DNA of 64,000 nt, from positions 1 to 64,000 of the forward strand of contig NZ_JBBAXC010000002.1 in the NCBI RefSeq assembly GCF_037120725.1. The letters run 5' to 3'. The position numbers were made by a program, and so were the translations under genes. Each line of letters starts with the position of its first letter. The stretch's first letter is position 1. Below the pieces are notes generated by a model. It made no database searches and was not told the DNA's origin. It saw only the letters and a program-made list of their open reading frames with translations. Origin of the DNA: Bacillus spongiae (GTDB lineage Bacteria > Bacillota > Bacilli > Bacillales > Bacillaceae_K). This document shows, piece by piece, positions 16,446 to 25,059 of the stretch.

Positions 16446-17009
16446 ATGTCTACCGTACAAGAAGTGATTCGTGAAAGACGTACAATTCGAAATTTTACAA
16501 GTGAAGATATTAGGACAGAAGTTATAATGGAATTATTAGAAGATGCTGTTTATGCACCAAATCATAAACTTAGGGAACCGTGGTCCTTTATTTTAGTACG
16601 GGATGAGGCTAAGAAACACTTGTATGAAGAAATATATGCAAGCTATCGAAGACAAGAGGTATCAAATAATCTTGAGAAGAAAATGGAAAAAATGGAAGTC
16701 TTCATAAAAAGTTGCCCGATTCACTTAATTGTTACGATGGAACAAAGTACTAAACAAAAGGTATGGGAAGAGGATTATGCTGCTACATGTGCTTTAATTC
16801 AAAACCTTCAGCTGCTTGGTTGGGATAAACAAATTGGAATGGTTTGGAAAACAAATCCGTATATTTATGATCCTGCCTTCTCCGAAGCGATGGGAATTCA
16901 ATCCGATAAGAAAATAGTAGGGGTGATTCATATCGGAAAACCTGCGCAGCTCCCAAAAGCAAAAATTCGAAAAAAACCAAATGAATTAGTAGAAATTAGA
17001 ACGAATTAG
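16446..17009 (+). CDS. Nitroreductase-family flavoprotein, iron-regulated (NtrA-like candidate)
   Basis: FMN- and NAD(P)H-dependent oxidoreductase of the nitroreductase superfamily, 187 residues. The N-terminal RRTIRNFTSEDI is the FMN-phosphate motif, APNHKLREPWSFILVRD the next FMN contact, and YAATCALIQNLQLLGWDKQI the dimer helix. ATG 16446 follows GGAGTGG. The Fur box in its promoter and its place next to the siderophore operons suggest it helps release iron from the imported siderophore. Staphylococcal NtrA, a nitroreductase, is reported from memory to be needed for iron use via staphyloferrin A. The substrate is inferred from context only. Confidence 0.85.
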   Translation: MSTVQEVIRERRTIRNFTSEDIRTEVIMELLEDAVYAPNHKLREPWSFILVRDEAKKHLYEEIYASYRRQEVSNNLEKKMEKMEVFIKSCPIHLIVTMEQSTKQKVWEEDYAATCALIQNLQLLGWDKQIGMVWKTNPYIYDPAFSEAMGIQSDKKIVGVIHIGKPAQLPKAKIRKKPNELVEIRTN

Positions 17010-17130
17010 GAATGAGAATTAACCGGTCAGAGTGTATAAAGAGCGGTGGAGTCGTTTACATATACAACAAGGATACTGTTAATAAAGGGGAAATACATAT
17101 TAGTTGTTCTTCTACTTATTCTTACAGGCG

Positions 17131-17175
17131 AAGCCTTTCAGACAATATACATGCTATTGTTTGAAGGCTTTTTAA
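17131..17175 (+). terminator. Intrinsic terminator behind the nitroreductase
   Basis: AAGCCTTTCAGACAAT pairs with ATTGTTTGAAGGCTT (one G-U, one bulge), followed by TTTTAATTTT. Confidence 0.75.
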
Positions 17176-17730
17176 TTTTGTCTTATTAATGTTATTGGTG
17201 GTATTTCGACAGAAGAAGGTCAAAAACTAGTAATTAAGTAACCATCAATAAAAAAGAAGAATGACGTTAAAGTAATGATATGTAACTCAAACTACAGGAG
17301 AGGCTATAGAAATAACAAACTTTCCATTTTGATATTCAAATAAGAAAGGGACGCATAGTGTACTGATTTCTCCCTATAAAAATATGTAAAAGTGGGTGAT
17401 AGGCTTAAATTGCATATGTTCGAAAAGAACCAGCTTTAAAGGTGATGACTTCATTCGGACTTTGATGACAACTTAGAGAATGGATAAGTAACAAAGCTTA
17501 TTTCTTGATTAGCATTTTTTAAATGATAGAACTTCAGTTGGTGGAAATCTTAAAAATAGTTTCCTTGTTAGAGTTAGGGCGTTAAAAGGAGAAAACGAAT
17601 GAAAACACTTAATAGATTTTAATATATATAAGGTTCTTTACAGCACTGATTTTCTCCCTTAAATGTTGTTCTTTAGTTGCAGAGAGGTTTCGTTCAACTT
17701 TTCATAAAAAAAAATAATAATTTCTCTTTT
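17176..17730. other. Intergenic region with decayed coding DNA
   Basis: About 550 bases without an intact gene. Protein-like stretches broken by stops can be read: VIGGISTEEGQKLVIK ending near 17240, then TTGEAIEITNFPF, a stop, and KKGTHSVLISPYKNM ending near 17390. At 17584-17622 a good site (AAAAGGAG) is followed by ATG 17599 and only seven codons. It looks like one or two eroded genes; I could not name them. Confidence 0.4.
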
Positions 17731-17732
17731 TC

Positions 17733-17759
17733 TGAAACCAAGTAGGCTTTTAACTCGTA
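17733..17759 (+). promoter_or_regulatory. ECF-sigma-type promoter of the ter operon
   Basis: TGAAAC (17733-17738), 17 bases, CGTA (17756-17759): the sigma-W/M/X-type promoter pattern of bacilli, about 110 bases before the first terD start. The yceC operon of B. subtilis is known to belong to ECF and sigma-B regulons, so the match is expected. Confidence 0.7.
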
Positions 17760-17867
17760 AAGAATATTGGAAAAGAAAAAAAAGAGTAAGAAATGCAAAG
17801 TTGATTTAATACATGGTAGAATAAAAGATGTGAGTCAACTGAACTGAAACTAAAGGAGTGTACGTAA

Positions 17868-18476
17868 ATGGCAATTTCTTTACAAAAGGGTCAAAGAATC
17901 GATTTAACAAAAGGAAATGCAGGTTTATCCAAAGTAATGGTTGGCTTAGGATGGGATCCTGTTCAAACAAAAAAATCATCAGGAATCTTAGGTGGCCTTT
18001 TTGGTGGTGGAGGAGCTCCACAAATTGACTGTGACGCAAGTGTAATAATGCTTCAAGATGATAAGTTTGTGTCAAAAAATAACTTAGTATATTTCGGGAA
18101 TTTAAAGAGTGCATGTGGTAGTGTTATGCATTCAGGTGATAATCTAACTGGTGATGGAGATGGCGATGATGAGCAAATTTCACTAGATTTAAAGAATATC
18201 CCGACTACTATTAATAAGCTTGTATTCGTTGTAAATATTTATGACGCTGTACGACGTAAACAAGATTTTGGTATGATTCAAAATGCTTTCATTCGTGTTG
18301 TGAATTCCAACAATAATGAGGAATTATTGAAATTTAATTTGACTGAGAATTACAGTGGTAAAACGAGTTTAGTAGTAGCAGATATTTATCGACATGGTAG
18401 CGAGTGGAAATTCGCTGCGGTTGGAACTGGTACAAATGATGCAGGACTACAAGATGTCGTTCGTCGCTATATGTAA
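17868..18476 (+). CDS. yceC: TerD-family stress protein, divergent (YceC-like)
   Basis: TerD-domain protein, 202 residues, of the tellurite/general stress family; cytoplasmic calcium-binding beta sandwich. It has the N-terminal [17 protein letters not shown] and the acidic calcium loop HSGDNLTGDGDGDDEQ (about residues 85-100). Unlike the other two copies it carries a glycine-rich insert (GILGGLFGGGGAP, about 43-55), has IDCDAS where they have FDLDAS, and ends differently. So its metal binding or partner may differ. ATG 17868 follows AAAGGAGTG. It is the first gene of the operon. Confidence 0.9.
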   Translation: MAISLQKGQRIDLTKGNAGLSKVMVGLGWDPVQTKKSSGILGGLFGGGGAPQIDCDASVIMLQDDKFVSKNNLVYFGNLKSACGSVMHSGDNLTGDGDGDDEQISLDLKNIPTTINKLVFVVNIYDAVRRKQDFGMIQNAFIRVVNSNNNEELLKFNLTENYSGKTSLVVADIYRHGSEWKFAAVGTGTNDAGLQDVVRRYM

Positions 18477-18509
18477 GAAAAAATAAGTGAATTTGAGGAG
18501 GAAATAATA

Positions 18510-19091
18510 ATGGCAATATCACTATCTAAAGGGCAAAAAGTAGATTTAACGAAAACAAATCCAGGGCTATCCAAGGTGATCGTAGGTTTAGGATGGGATA
18601 CGAATAAATATGACGGTGGGGTTGATTTTGACCTTGATGCAAGTATTTTTCTTTTAGGAGACAATGGGAAAGTAACGTCAGAACGTGACTTTGTCTTTTA
18701 TAATCAATTAGAAGGTGGAAACGGAAGTGTCGTACATACAGGAGATAACCGAACAGGTGAAGGTGATGGCGACGATGAGAAGGTTAAAGTCAATCTATCT
18801 TCGGTTCCAGAATCTATTCAAAAAATAGCGTTTGTCATAACAATTCATGATGGAGAAAGTCGTAATCAAAATTTTGGTCAAGTATCAAATGCATTCGTGC
18901 GTGTTCTTAGTGAAGAGACGAATGAAGAATTGATTCGTTACGACCTTGGGGAAGATTTCTCTATTGAAACGGCTCTTATTGTCGGAGAGCTCTATCGTCA
19001 TAATGGAGAATGGAAATTCTCAGCCGTTGGAAGTGGATACCAAGGTGGTTTAGGACGTATTGCAACTGATTTTGGTTTAGATGTAGGATAA
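18510..19091 (+). CDS. yceD: TerD-family stress protein (YceD-like)
   Basis: Canonical TerD, 193 residues: [36 protein letters not shown], calcium loop [16 protein letters not shown], and the C-terminal [20 protein letters not shown] followed by [13 protein letters not shown] 18510 follows GAGGAGG. It lies 33 bases behind the first terD and is part of the same transcript. Members of the family protect against tellurite, phage, colicin or envelope and oxidative stress; the biochemical action is not settled. Confidence 0.93.
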   Translation: MAISLSKGQKVDLTKTNPGLSKVIVGLGWDTNKYDGGVDFDLDASIFLLGDNGKVTSERDFVFYNQLEGGNGSVVHTGDNRTGEGDGDDEKVKVNLSSVPESIQKIAFVITIHDGESRNQNFGQVSNAFVRVLSEETNEELIRYDLGEDFSIETALIVGELYRHNGEWKFSAVGSGYQGGLGRIATDFGLDVG

Positions 19092-19114
19092 TAACCTATA
19101 CAGGGAGTGTTTTC

Positions 19115-19693
19115 ATGGGCATTCAGCTTTCAAAAGGACAAAGAATTGATTTGACAAAGTCGAATCCGAACCTTGTTAAAGGGGTTATTGGACTCGGTTG
19201 GGATACGAATCGATATCATGGAGGAGGTAGCTTCGACCTAGATGCTTCTGCTTTTTTAGCGGATGAGAACGGGAAGTGTCTGTATGATGAAGACTTTATT
19301 TTTTATAATCACTTAGCTCATGCAAGTGGGTCTGTCGTACATACAGGCGATAATCGAACAGGAGAAGGCGATGGGGATGATGAACAGCTGATCGTTGACT
19401 TCTCTAAAATACCTTCACATGTTCATAGAATAGGAATTACGGTAACGATTCATGATGCTGAAAACCGTAGTCAAAATTTCGGTCAAGTATCGAATGCATT
19501 TGTTCGTTTAGTGAATGATCACGATGGAGAAGAATTACTTCGTTATGATTTAGGTGAAGACTTCTCAATTGAAACAGCTGTTGTCGTATGTGAATTGTAT
19601 CGACACGGACATGAATGGAAATTCAATGCGATAGGGAGTGGTTTTTCAGGTGGACTTGCTGCTCTTTGTCAAAATTACGGGTTAGAAGTGTAG
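19115..19693 (+). CDS. yceE: TerD-family stress protein (YceE-like)
   Basis: Third TerD copy, 192 residues: [53 protein letters not shown] and [20 protein letters not shown]. It is closest to the second copy, suggesting tandem duplication. The start ATG 19115 follows CAGGGAGTG. A 12-bp hairpin with a GAAA loop lies just behind the stop, before terC. Confidence 0.93.
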   Translation: MGIQLSKGQRIDLTKSNPNLVKGVIGLGWDTNRYHGGGSFDLDASAFLADENGKCLYDEDFIFYNHLAHASGSVVHTGDNRTGEGDGDDEQLIVDFSKIPSHVHRIGITVTIHDAENRSQNFGQVSNAFVRLVNDHDGEELLRYDLGEDFSIETAVVVCELYRHGHEWKFNAIGSGFSGGLAALCQNYGLEV

Positions 19694-19695
19694 AG

Positions 19696-19723
19696 GGTCG
19701 ACCAGGCGAAAGCTTGGTCGACC
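19696..19723 (+). promoter_or_regulatory. Intercistronic 12-bp hairpin with GAAA tetraloop
   Basis: GGTCGACCAGGC, loop GAAA, GCTTGGTCGACC: twelve pairs including one G-U, capped by a GNRA tetraloop, with no T run. It starts three bases after the terD stop and ends nine before the terC ribosome site, so an RNA stability or processing element is likelier than a terminator. Confidence 0.6.
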
Positions 19724-19746
19724 ATTAAGCTAGGAGGAAACATGTA

Positions 19747-20520
19747 GTGGAAATATTACAACAAATAGGAAATACGTATCTTTCATTTTTCGATTGGAAG
19801 ATGTGGATTGAAGTATTATCAGATCCTGTATCTTGGGGACTTATTGGTACATTAGTTATTTTAGAAGGTTTATTATCAGCTGATAATGCACTCGTACTTG
19901 CTATTATGGTTAAGCATTTGCCAGAAAAACAACGAAAAAGAGCGCTCACATATGGATTGCTCGGTGCCTATTTCTTCCGATTTATTTTCATCGGAATCGG
20001 AATTTATATGATCAAATTTTGGTGGATCAAAGCGTTCGGAGCTTTATACCTTGCTTGGATTGTCTTCCAGCATTTCCGTGGAAATGGTGAAGATGGTGAA
20101 GTGAGAGGAATGAATAAAAATAGCTGGCTAGTTCGTACATTTGGAATGTTTTGGGCAACAGTCATTTCAGTAGAGATGATGGACATCGCATTTTCTGCTG
20201 ATAGTATTTTAGCTGCCTTAGCGATTTCTGAAGAAGTTTGGATTCTTTTATTAGGTGGAATGCTAGGGATTTTAATGATGCGAACAGTGGCAAAGTTCTT
20301 TTTGAAATTGATTGATAGAGTACCAGAATTAGAAACAACTGCATTCATTTTAATTGGAATTATTTCTGCAAAAATGTTTCTAAGCCTTTTCCATATCGAA
20401 ATAGAACATATCTACTTCTTCCTAATCATAGTGCTTTCTTTTGCAGCAACCTTTATTGTTCATTATATAAATAAATCAAAAGCTGCAAAGGAGGAAGTTG
20501 CTTCCACTAAGGAAGGTTAA
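19747..20520 (+). CDS. yceF: TerC-family integral membrane protein (YceF-like)
   Basis: TerC/MeeF-type membrane protein, 257 residues with about seven to nine spans. Family marks: EGLLSADNALVLAIMVKHLP, with the acidic residues in the membrane, and SVEMMDIAFSADSILAALAI. Recent work on bacillus TerC proteins links them to manganese export and metallation of secreted enzymes; the Ter context suggests a membrane partner of the TerD proteins. The start is GTG 19747, behind AGGAGG with a nine-base spacing; the nearer ATG 19742 stops at once. A terminator follows directly. Confidence 0.9.
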   Translation: MEILQQIGNTYLSFFDWKMWIEVLSDPVSWGLIGTLVILEGLLSADNALVLAIMVKHLPEKQRKRALTYGLLGAYFFRFIFIGIGIYMIKFWWIKAFGALYLAWIVFQHFRGNGEDGEVRGMNKNSWLVRTFGMFWATVISVEMMDIAFSADSILAALAISEEVWILLLGGMLGILMMRTVAKFFLKLIDRVPELETTAFILIGIISAKMFLSLFHIEIEHIYFFLIIVLSFAATFIVHYINKSKAAKEEVASTKEG

Positions 20521-20529
20521 CGATGTATT

Positions 20530-20561
20530 GAAGGAGAGGGTTTACTTCTCCTTCTTTTTTA
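20530..20561 (+). terminator. Internal terminator between terC and the biosynthetic module
   Basis: GAAGGAGA (20530-20537) pairs with TCTCCTTC (20547-20554) and is followed by TTTTTT. The next gene begins 35 bases later, so read-through would set the ratio between the Ter proteins and the enzymes. Confidence 0.75.
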
Positions 20562-20595
20562 TTTGATTTTTCAGTAAGTGGAAGGATGACGAAGG

Positions 20596-21783
20596 ATGAA
20601 GCACTTTGACTATTTATCAGACCTCCAAACGAAAGGCGTTTTTTATAAGGAACCATCAGTGGTGACGAAAGATACGTCAAAGGATATTCTGCAATATTCA
20701 CTAGGGGCTACGCTCTATATGCCTAGTATTCGAACAGATATATCAGAGGTCATTGTGTCTAGAAAGTATAAAGAGTTATGTTCGACCGTACTTTGCTTAG
20801 AGGATAGTATTTCGGATCAAGAGGTAACGCAGGCTGAAAGAAATCTTGTTCAACAATTACAAGCTGTCTATCTAGCTGTTGAGCAAAAGCACATCTCGAT
20901 AGAAGAGCTTCCTTTACTTTTTATAAGGGTTCGGTCATCCGTTCAAATGAAGGATATTGCGGAAAAACTCGGTCAAGCTTTAAATCTTGTTACCGGCTTT
21001 GCCTTTCCAAAGTGTTCGGTCCATAATGCAGAAGAATTCTTACAATCCCTTATCAATATATCTGCGAAAAAAGAAACGGTTCTATATGCATTGCCAATAA
21101 TTGAAACACCAGACGTTTTATATAAAGAATCAAGATTATCTGCTTTAACGAGCTTAAAAAGGATATTTGATAAATACGAAGATTTCGTATTAAATATTCG
21201 GATTGGCGCTACTGATTTTTGTGGTATTTATGGAATTCGTCGAGATAGTAATACTACCATCTATGAAGTTTCCATTATTAGAGATGTGATTAGTGATATC
21301 ATCAACTTTTTTGGACGTAATTATACGATATCCGGCCCAGTCTGGGAATACTTTCAACAGTCACCGCGGATTTTAAAGCCTCAGTTGAGACAATCTCCCT
21401 TCATTGAAGGGTATGGTGAGGAAGGGCTATCCGTCAGAATGAATATGATTAATCACCAAATTGATGGGTTAATTAATGAAACATTGTTAGATAAGGCGAA
21501 TGGCCTACATGGGAAAACAATTATTCACCCTTCGCATTTGCAAGTGGTACAAAGTCTTCAAGTTGTGAGTAAAGAAGAATATATTGACGCATTATCTATC
21601 ATTGAAAATGTTGATGAAGGGGTTATTAAAAGTTCATTCGCAAATAAAATGAATGAAACTAAGCCTCATTACGAATGGGCAAAAAAAATAATGAAGAAAT
21701 CTACTGTATTTGGGGTGTATCATGAAAAGCAAAGCTTTATCGACGTCATTACAGAGTCTAAGCAAGTTTCCTATTCTAGGTAA
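20596..21783 (+). CDS. HpcH/HpaI (citrate lyase beta-like) aldolase of the Ter module
   Basis: TIM-barrel enzyme of the citrate lyase beta/HpcH class, 395 residues. Metal and substrate residues are visible in LCLEDSISDQEVTQAERNL, ALPIIETPDVLY, LNIRIGATDFCGIYGIRR and KTIIHPSHLQ. It lacks the rest of a citrate lyase complex. Its neighbours (PRTase-TRSP, PELOTA-PRTase, HAD) are those described by comparative genomics as a Ter-linked pathway for a nucleoside-like metabolite. The true substrate is unknown. The gene overlaps the next start by 62 bases, so it is firmly tied to that module. Confidence 0.85.
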   Translation: MKHFDYLSDLQTKGVFYKEPSVVTKDTSKDILQYSLGATLYMPSIRTDISEVIVSRKYKELCSTVLCLEDSISDQEVTQAERNLVQQLQAVYLAVEQKHISIEELPLLFIRVRSSVQMKDIAEKLGQALNLVTGFAFPKCSVHNAEEFLQSLINISAKKETVLYALPIIETPDVLYKESRLSALTSLKRIFDKYEDFVLNIRIGATDFCGIYGIRRDSNTTIYEVSIIRDVISDIINFFGRNYTISGPVWEYFQQSPRILKPQLRQSPFIEGYGEEGLSVRMNMINHQIDGLINETLLDKANGLHGKTIIHPSHLQVVQSLQVVSKEEYIDALSIIENVDEGVIKSSFANKMNETKPHYEWAKKIMKKSTVFGVYHEKQSFIDVITESKQVSYSR

Positions 21784-23101
21784 TTTAGAGGTCGAAATAA
21801 ATGTAGAAGAGAATGAATTACAGTTACCAGTTGAATCGCTATTTAAGATGGCAGCGAGAATAAATAAAAAAAGAGCATTTTTATTTGTTAGTAAAGTATT
21901 AGGAAAGCACTTGCGTGTTAATCCTTTGGACCCGCTCATTATTTCTGCTTTATTAGCATTACGATACCATGGAACAAGTGAATATGAGGAAAGAATGGTT
22001 CGTGCTTTATTATCTGATCAAACGAATCAAAAGAAAACCGCTTATGAAGCTTTTTTATCAAAAAAGATAGAGCTTCAGCAAGAATCCATTGTGGTAGGAT
22101 TTGCGGAAACGGCAACGGCTCTAGGGCATGGGGTATTTGATAGTTTTTCAAATGCACAGTATATTCACACTACTCGAGAAGAGATATTGGGAGACAATCC
22201 TCTGCTAACTTTCGAAGAGGAGCATTCACATGCTGTAGATCAACGTTGTTATTCTAGCCATCATTTCTTCGAAAATGAGAAGCCAATTATATTAGTGGAT
22301 GATGAAATGACAACCGGAAAGACAACGATTAATATCATCCGCGATATCCATGCGAAATATCCGCGTAATCAATATGGGGTGCTTTCAATATTAGATTGGC
22401 GCTCTGAGGAGCATATTGAAGCTTTTCGTCAGCTTGAGCAAGAATTAAATATTTCGATTCAAACGGTTTCTCTATTGAAAGGGTCCTTTCGTTGTTACGG
22501 GGAGCCATTATTAAATGAATTCACTATCGAGCAAGGAGATAAAATAAATTCTCTCCCTACTATAGATAGAGTCGATTTATCTAATGTATTTACTCCATCT
22601 TCTTTCGTCCCTATAAAAGGATCAAGAGCAAGCTATGTTCATGAATCTGGTCGGTTTGGATTAGACTCCAAAGAGGCTCTTCGTGTTCAACATGCATGCA
22701 AAATGGCTGCAGAAATGATCACCCGACAAGGAACAGAGGATGAAGTGTTATGTATTGGTACAGGTGAATTTATGTATATTCCAATGAAGATTGCTACCTA
22801 TATGGATGGGAATGTTTATTATCAATCTTCAACAAGAAGTCCTATTCATTGTCATAATGAAGAAAGTTACGCCATTCAAAATAAAATCTCATACCTTAAT
22901 CCAGAAGAGAACAATACGACACACTTTCTTTATAATATCGAATTAAATCGTTTTAATCATGTTATTTTATTTTTTGAACGCTCTGTAGAAGTGAAAAAAA
23001 TGAATACGCTATTATCCTATTTTCATAAACAAGGAGTCCAGCGTGTGACAATAGTAGAATGCTCAAAGGATAAGGAGGAAGAGTCGTGCTCACAGGGATA
23101 A
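21722..23101 (+). CDS. Phosphoribosyltransferase with TRSP domain (Ter module)
   Basis: About 459 residues. The N-terminal half is a type I phosphoribosyltransferase with the PRPP loop PIILVDDEMTTGKTT (about 190-204). The C-terminal half carries the TRSP motif in YYQSSTRSPIHCHNE, which defines the domain found only with this PRTase group. ATG 21722 is chosen over in-frame TTG 21710 because a GGGGTG site precedes it. It presumably transfers phosphoribose to a base-like compound (inference). The 3' end overlaps the next gene by 16 bases. Confidence 0.87.
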   Translation: MKSKALSTSLQSLSKFPILGNLEVEINVEENELQLPVESLFKMAARINKKRAFLFVSKVLGKHLRVNPLDPLIISALLALRYHGTSEYEERMVRALLSDQTNQKKTAYEAFLSKKIELQQESIVVGFAETATALGHGVFDSFSNAQYIHTTREEILGDNPLLTFEEEHSHAVDQRCYSSHHFFENEKPIILVDDEMTTGKTTINIIRDIHAKYPRNQYGVLSILDWRSEEHIEAFRQLEQELNISIQTVSLLKGSFRCYGEPLLNEFTIEQGDKINSLPTIDRVDLSNVFTPSSFVPIKGSRASYVHESGRFGLDSKEALRVQHACKMAAEMITRQGTEDEVLCIGTGEFMYIPMKIATYMDGNVYYQSSTRSPIHCHNEESYAIQNKISYLNPEENNTTHFLYNIELNRFNHVILFFERSVEVKKMNTLLSYFHKQGVQRVTIVECSKDKEEESCSQG

Positions 23102-24195
23102 GACAGTTCGGAAGTTATCCTGCTGAAGATGTCATATTTTTATTAAAAGACCTCTCTTCCCTCTCAATCGAAACAGATACAGGACAACGAGAAAGAGCCA
23201 TACAATCAGGAACCCATTATTCTGAAATGCTTCCAGTCGAATATCAACCATCTCAGGAGTACATGGAGTTGTACAAAACCTCTCTTCAACAGTCTAAGCA
23301 AAAAGTAGCAATAGCGGTTGGGGTTGTAGCAGAACAAATTTTACAAAGGCGCGGAGAGAATTTGGTTCTGGTCTCTCTTGCAAGAGCTGGAACGCCTGTC
23401 GGTGTACTTATAAGGAGATATTTAAAGCAGACATATAACCTTGAATTACCGCATTATAGTATTTCTATCCTTAGAGGGCGTGGGATAGATGAAAATGCTC
23501 TCCGTTATATATATAAGAAACATCAAGAAAGTTCGATTGTTTTTATAGATGGATGGACTGGTAAAGGTGCCATAACAAAAGAATTGACTAAGTCAATTAA
23601 AGTATTCAATGAAAAGTACAATGCTACTTTATCGGATGAATTGGCTGTTTTAGCAGACCCTGGTCATTGTTCAACATTATATGGAACGCGAGAAGATTTC
23701 TTAATTCCAAGTGCATGCTTGAATTCAACAATTTCTGGATTAGTAAGTAGAACAGTGATGAATCCAAAATGGATAGATAAGGGTGATTTCCATGGAGCAA
23801 AATACTATAAAGAATTAGAAAATCAAGATGTTTCCCTTCACTATGTAGACACGATTGCATCAATATTTAATGAAGTTACTAATAAAATTACGGCTCGCTT
23901 AAATAGTATAAAAGAAGAAGATATAACTCCGACTTGGGAAGGGATGTCTTCTATTCATCGCATTCAAGATCATTTTAACATTGAAACGATTAATCTAATC
24001 AAACCTGGTATTGGGGAAACGACAAGAGTGCTACTTAGAAGAATTCCATGGAAAATACTTGTTCAATCTAAAGATAACGCACAATTGGACCATATTTTAT
24101 ATTTAGCAAACGAAAAAGGGGTTCCTGTAGAGGAGTATCAACAAATGTCGTATACTTGTTGTGGAATCATTCAATCATTGGAGAAAATAGAATGA
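23086..24195 (+). CDS. PELOTA-domain phosphoribosyltransferase, StiP-type (Ter module)
   Basis: The 369-residue protein has an N-terminal PRTase-like domain (VLVSLARAGTPVGVLIRR; SILRGRGIDENALRYI; IVFIDGWTGKGAITKEL). Its C-terminal domain of about 95 residues (RIQDHFNIETINLIKPG... ending in SYTCCGIIQSLEKIE) fits the PELOTA RNA-binding class. Databases often call this family cysteine protease StiP, a name I would not rely on for function. The start is GTG 23086 behind AAGGAGG. The stop TGA overlaps the following ATG. Confidence 0.85.
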   Translation: MLTGIRQFGSYPAEDVIFLLKDLSSLSIETDTGQRERAIQSGTHYSEMLPVEYQPSQEYMELYKTSLQQSKQKVAIAVGVVAEQILQRRGENLVLVSLARAGTPVGVLIRRYLKQTYNLELPHYSISILRGRGIDENALRYIYKKHQESSIVFIDGWTGKGAITKELTKSIKVFNEKYNATLSDELAVLADPGHCSTLYGTREDFLIPSACLNSTISGLVSRTVMNPKWIDKGDFHGAKYYKELENQDVSLHYVDTIASIFNEVTNKITARLNSIKEEDITPTWEGMSSIHRIQDHFNIETINLIKPGIGETTRVLLRRIPWKILVQSKDNAQLDHILYLANEKGVPVEEYQQMSYTCCGIIQSLEKIE

Positions 24196-25001
24196 AAGTT
24201 TTTGGTAGTGATTTAGATCGAACGTTAATTTATTCTAAAAGAATGGTAGAACAATTCCCTACTTCTCAACAGCTTGTTCCTATTAAGGAGTATGGGAGCG
24301 AAAGTATCTCCTTTATCTCAATGCGAGCAAAGGAAATGTTACAATATATTCAACAGAATATGCAATTTATTCCAGTTACTACAAGAACGATAGAGCAATA
24401 TCAGCGACTATCGTTATTTCAAACTGATATTATCCCAGATTATGCTATCACGAGCAATGGCGGACATATATTATATAAAGGGAAGCCTTTGCTAGAATGG
24501 GAGAGGATCATAACAGGAAAGCTAGAGAAAGGGATGCCTCTTGCGGTAGTCCAGGAAAAGATAGAGAGCTTTCTGAGTGAAGCATGGCTTCTGGATGTAC
24601 GAAAAGCAGAAAACCTCTTCTTATATTGCATCATCGATCGAGCCTTATTAAAAGAAGAAACATATCAATTAATCAAATTGTGGTGTGAGGAAATCGGTTG
24701 GAATCTTTCTCTGCAAGGTAGGAAAATGTATTTGATCCCGAAAGCCATATGTAAATGGAAGGCATTTAAGTATTTAACTGAACAATTAAAATGGACAGAA
24801 CGATATGCTGCTGGTGATTCTGTATTAGATCTTGACTTAATGAAAAATAGTACTTATGGGATGGCCCCACTGCATGGAGAAGTAACTCAGCATGATACAA
24901 GCTTAAAATTAACGATGAGTGAAGGAATTCATGCCGCCGAAGAAATTCTTGAATATATTATTCAGGTGTCAACAATTAATCAACAGCCTTCTCATATTTG
25001 A
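24192..25001 (+). CDS. HAD-superfamily hydrolase (Ter module)
   Basis: A phosphatase of the HAD fold, 269 residues: motif I GSDLDRTLIYS with the nucleophile DxD, the ITSNGG segment of motif II type, and motif III-IV AAGDSVLDLDLM. A cap domain lies between about 80 and 190. ATG 24192 overlaps the previous stop (ATGA) and follows GGAG; the upstream in-frame extension to 24156 is not needed. In the proposed pathway it would remove a phosphate from a sugar- or nucleotide-like intermediate. Confidence 0.87.
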   Translation: MKVFGSDLDRTLIYSKRMVEQFPTSQQLVPIKEYGSESISFISMRAKEMLQYIQQNMQFIPVTTRTIEQYQRLSLFQTDIIPDYAITSNGGHILYKGKPLLEWERIITGKLEKGMPLAVVQEKIESFLSEAWLLDVRKAENLFLYCIIDRALLKEETYQLIKLWCEEIGWNLSLQGRKMYLIPKAICKWKAFKYLTEQLKWTERYAAGDSVLDLDLMKNSTYGMAPLHGEVTQHDTSLKLTMSEGIHAAEEILEYIIQVSTINQQPSHI

Positions 25002-25059
25002 AGTAGTTTCTAGTACTAAACGGAAACTTTTTATTAAAGGAAGAGAGGGAAGAAAGCGT

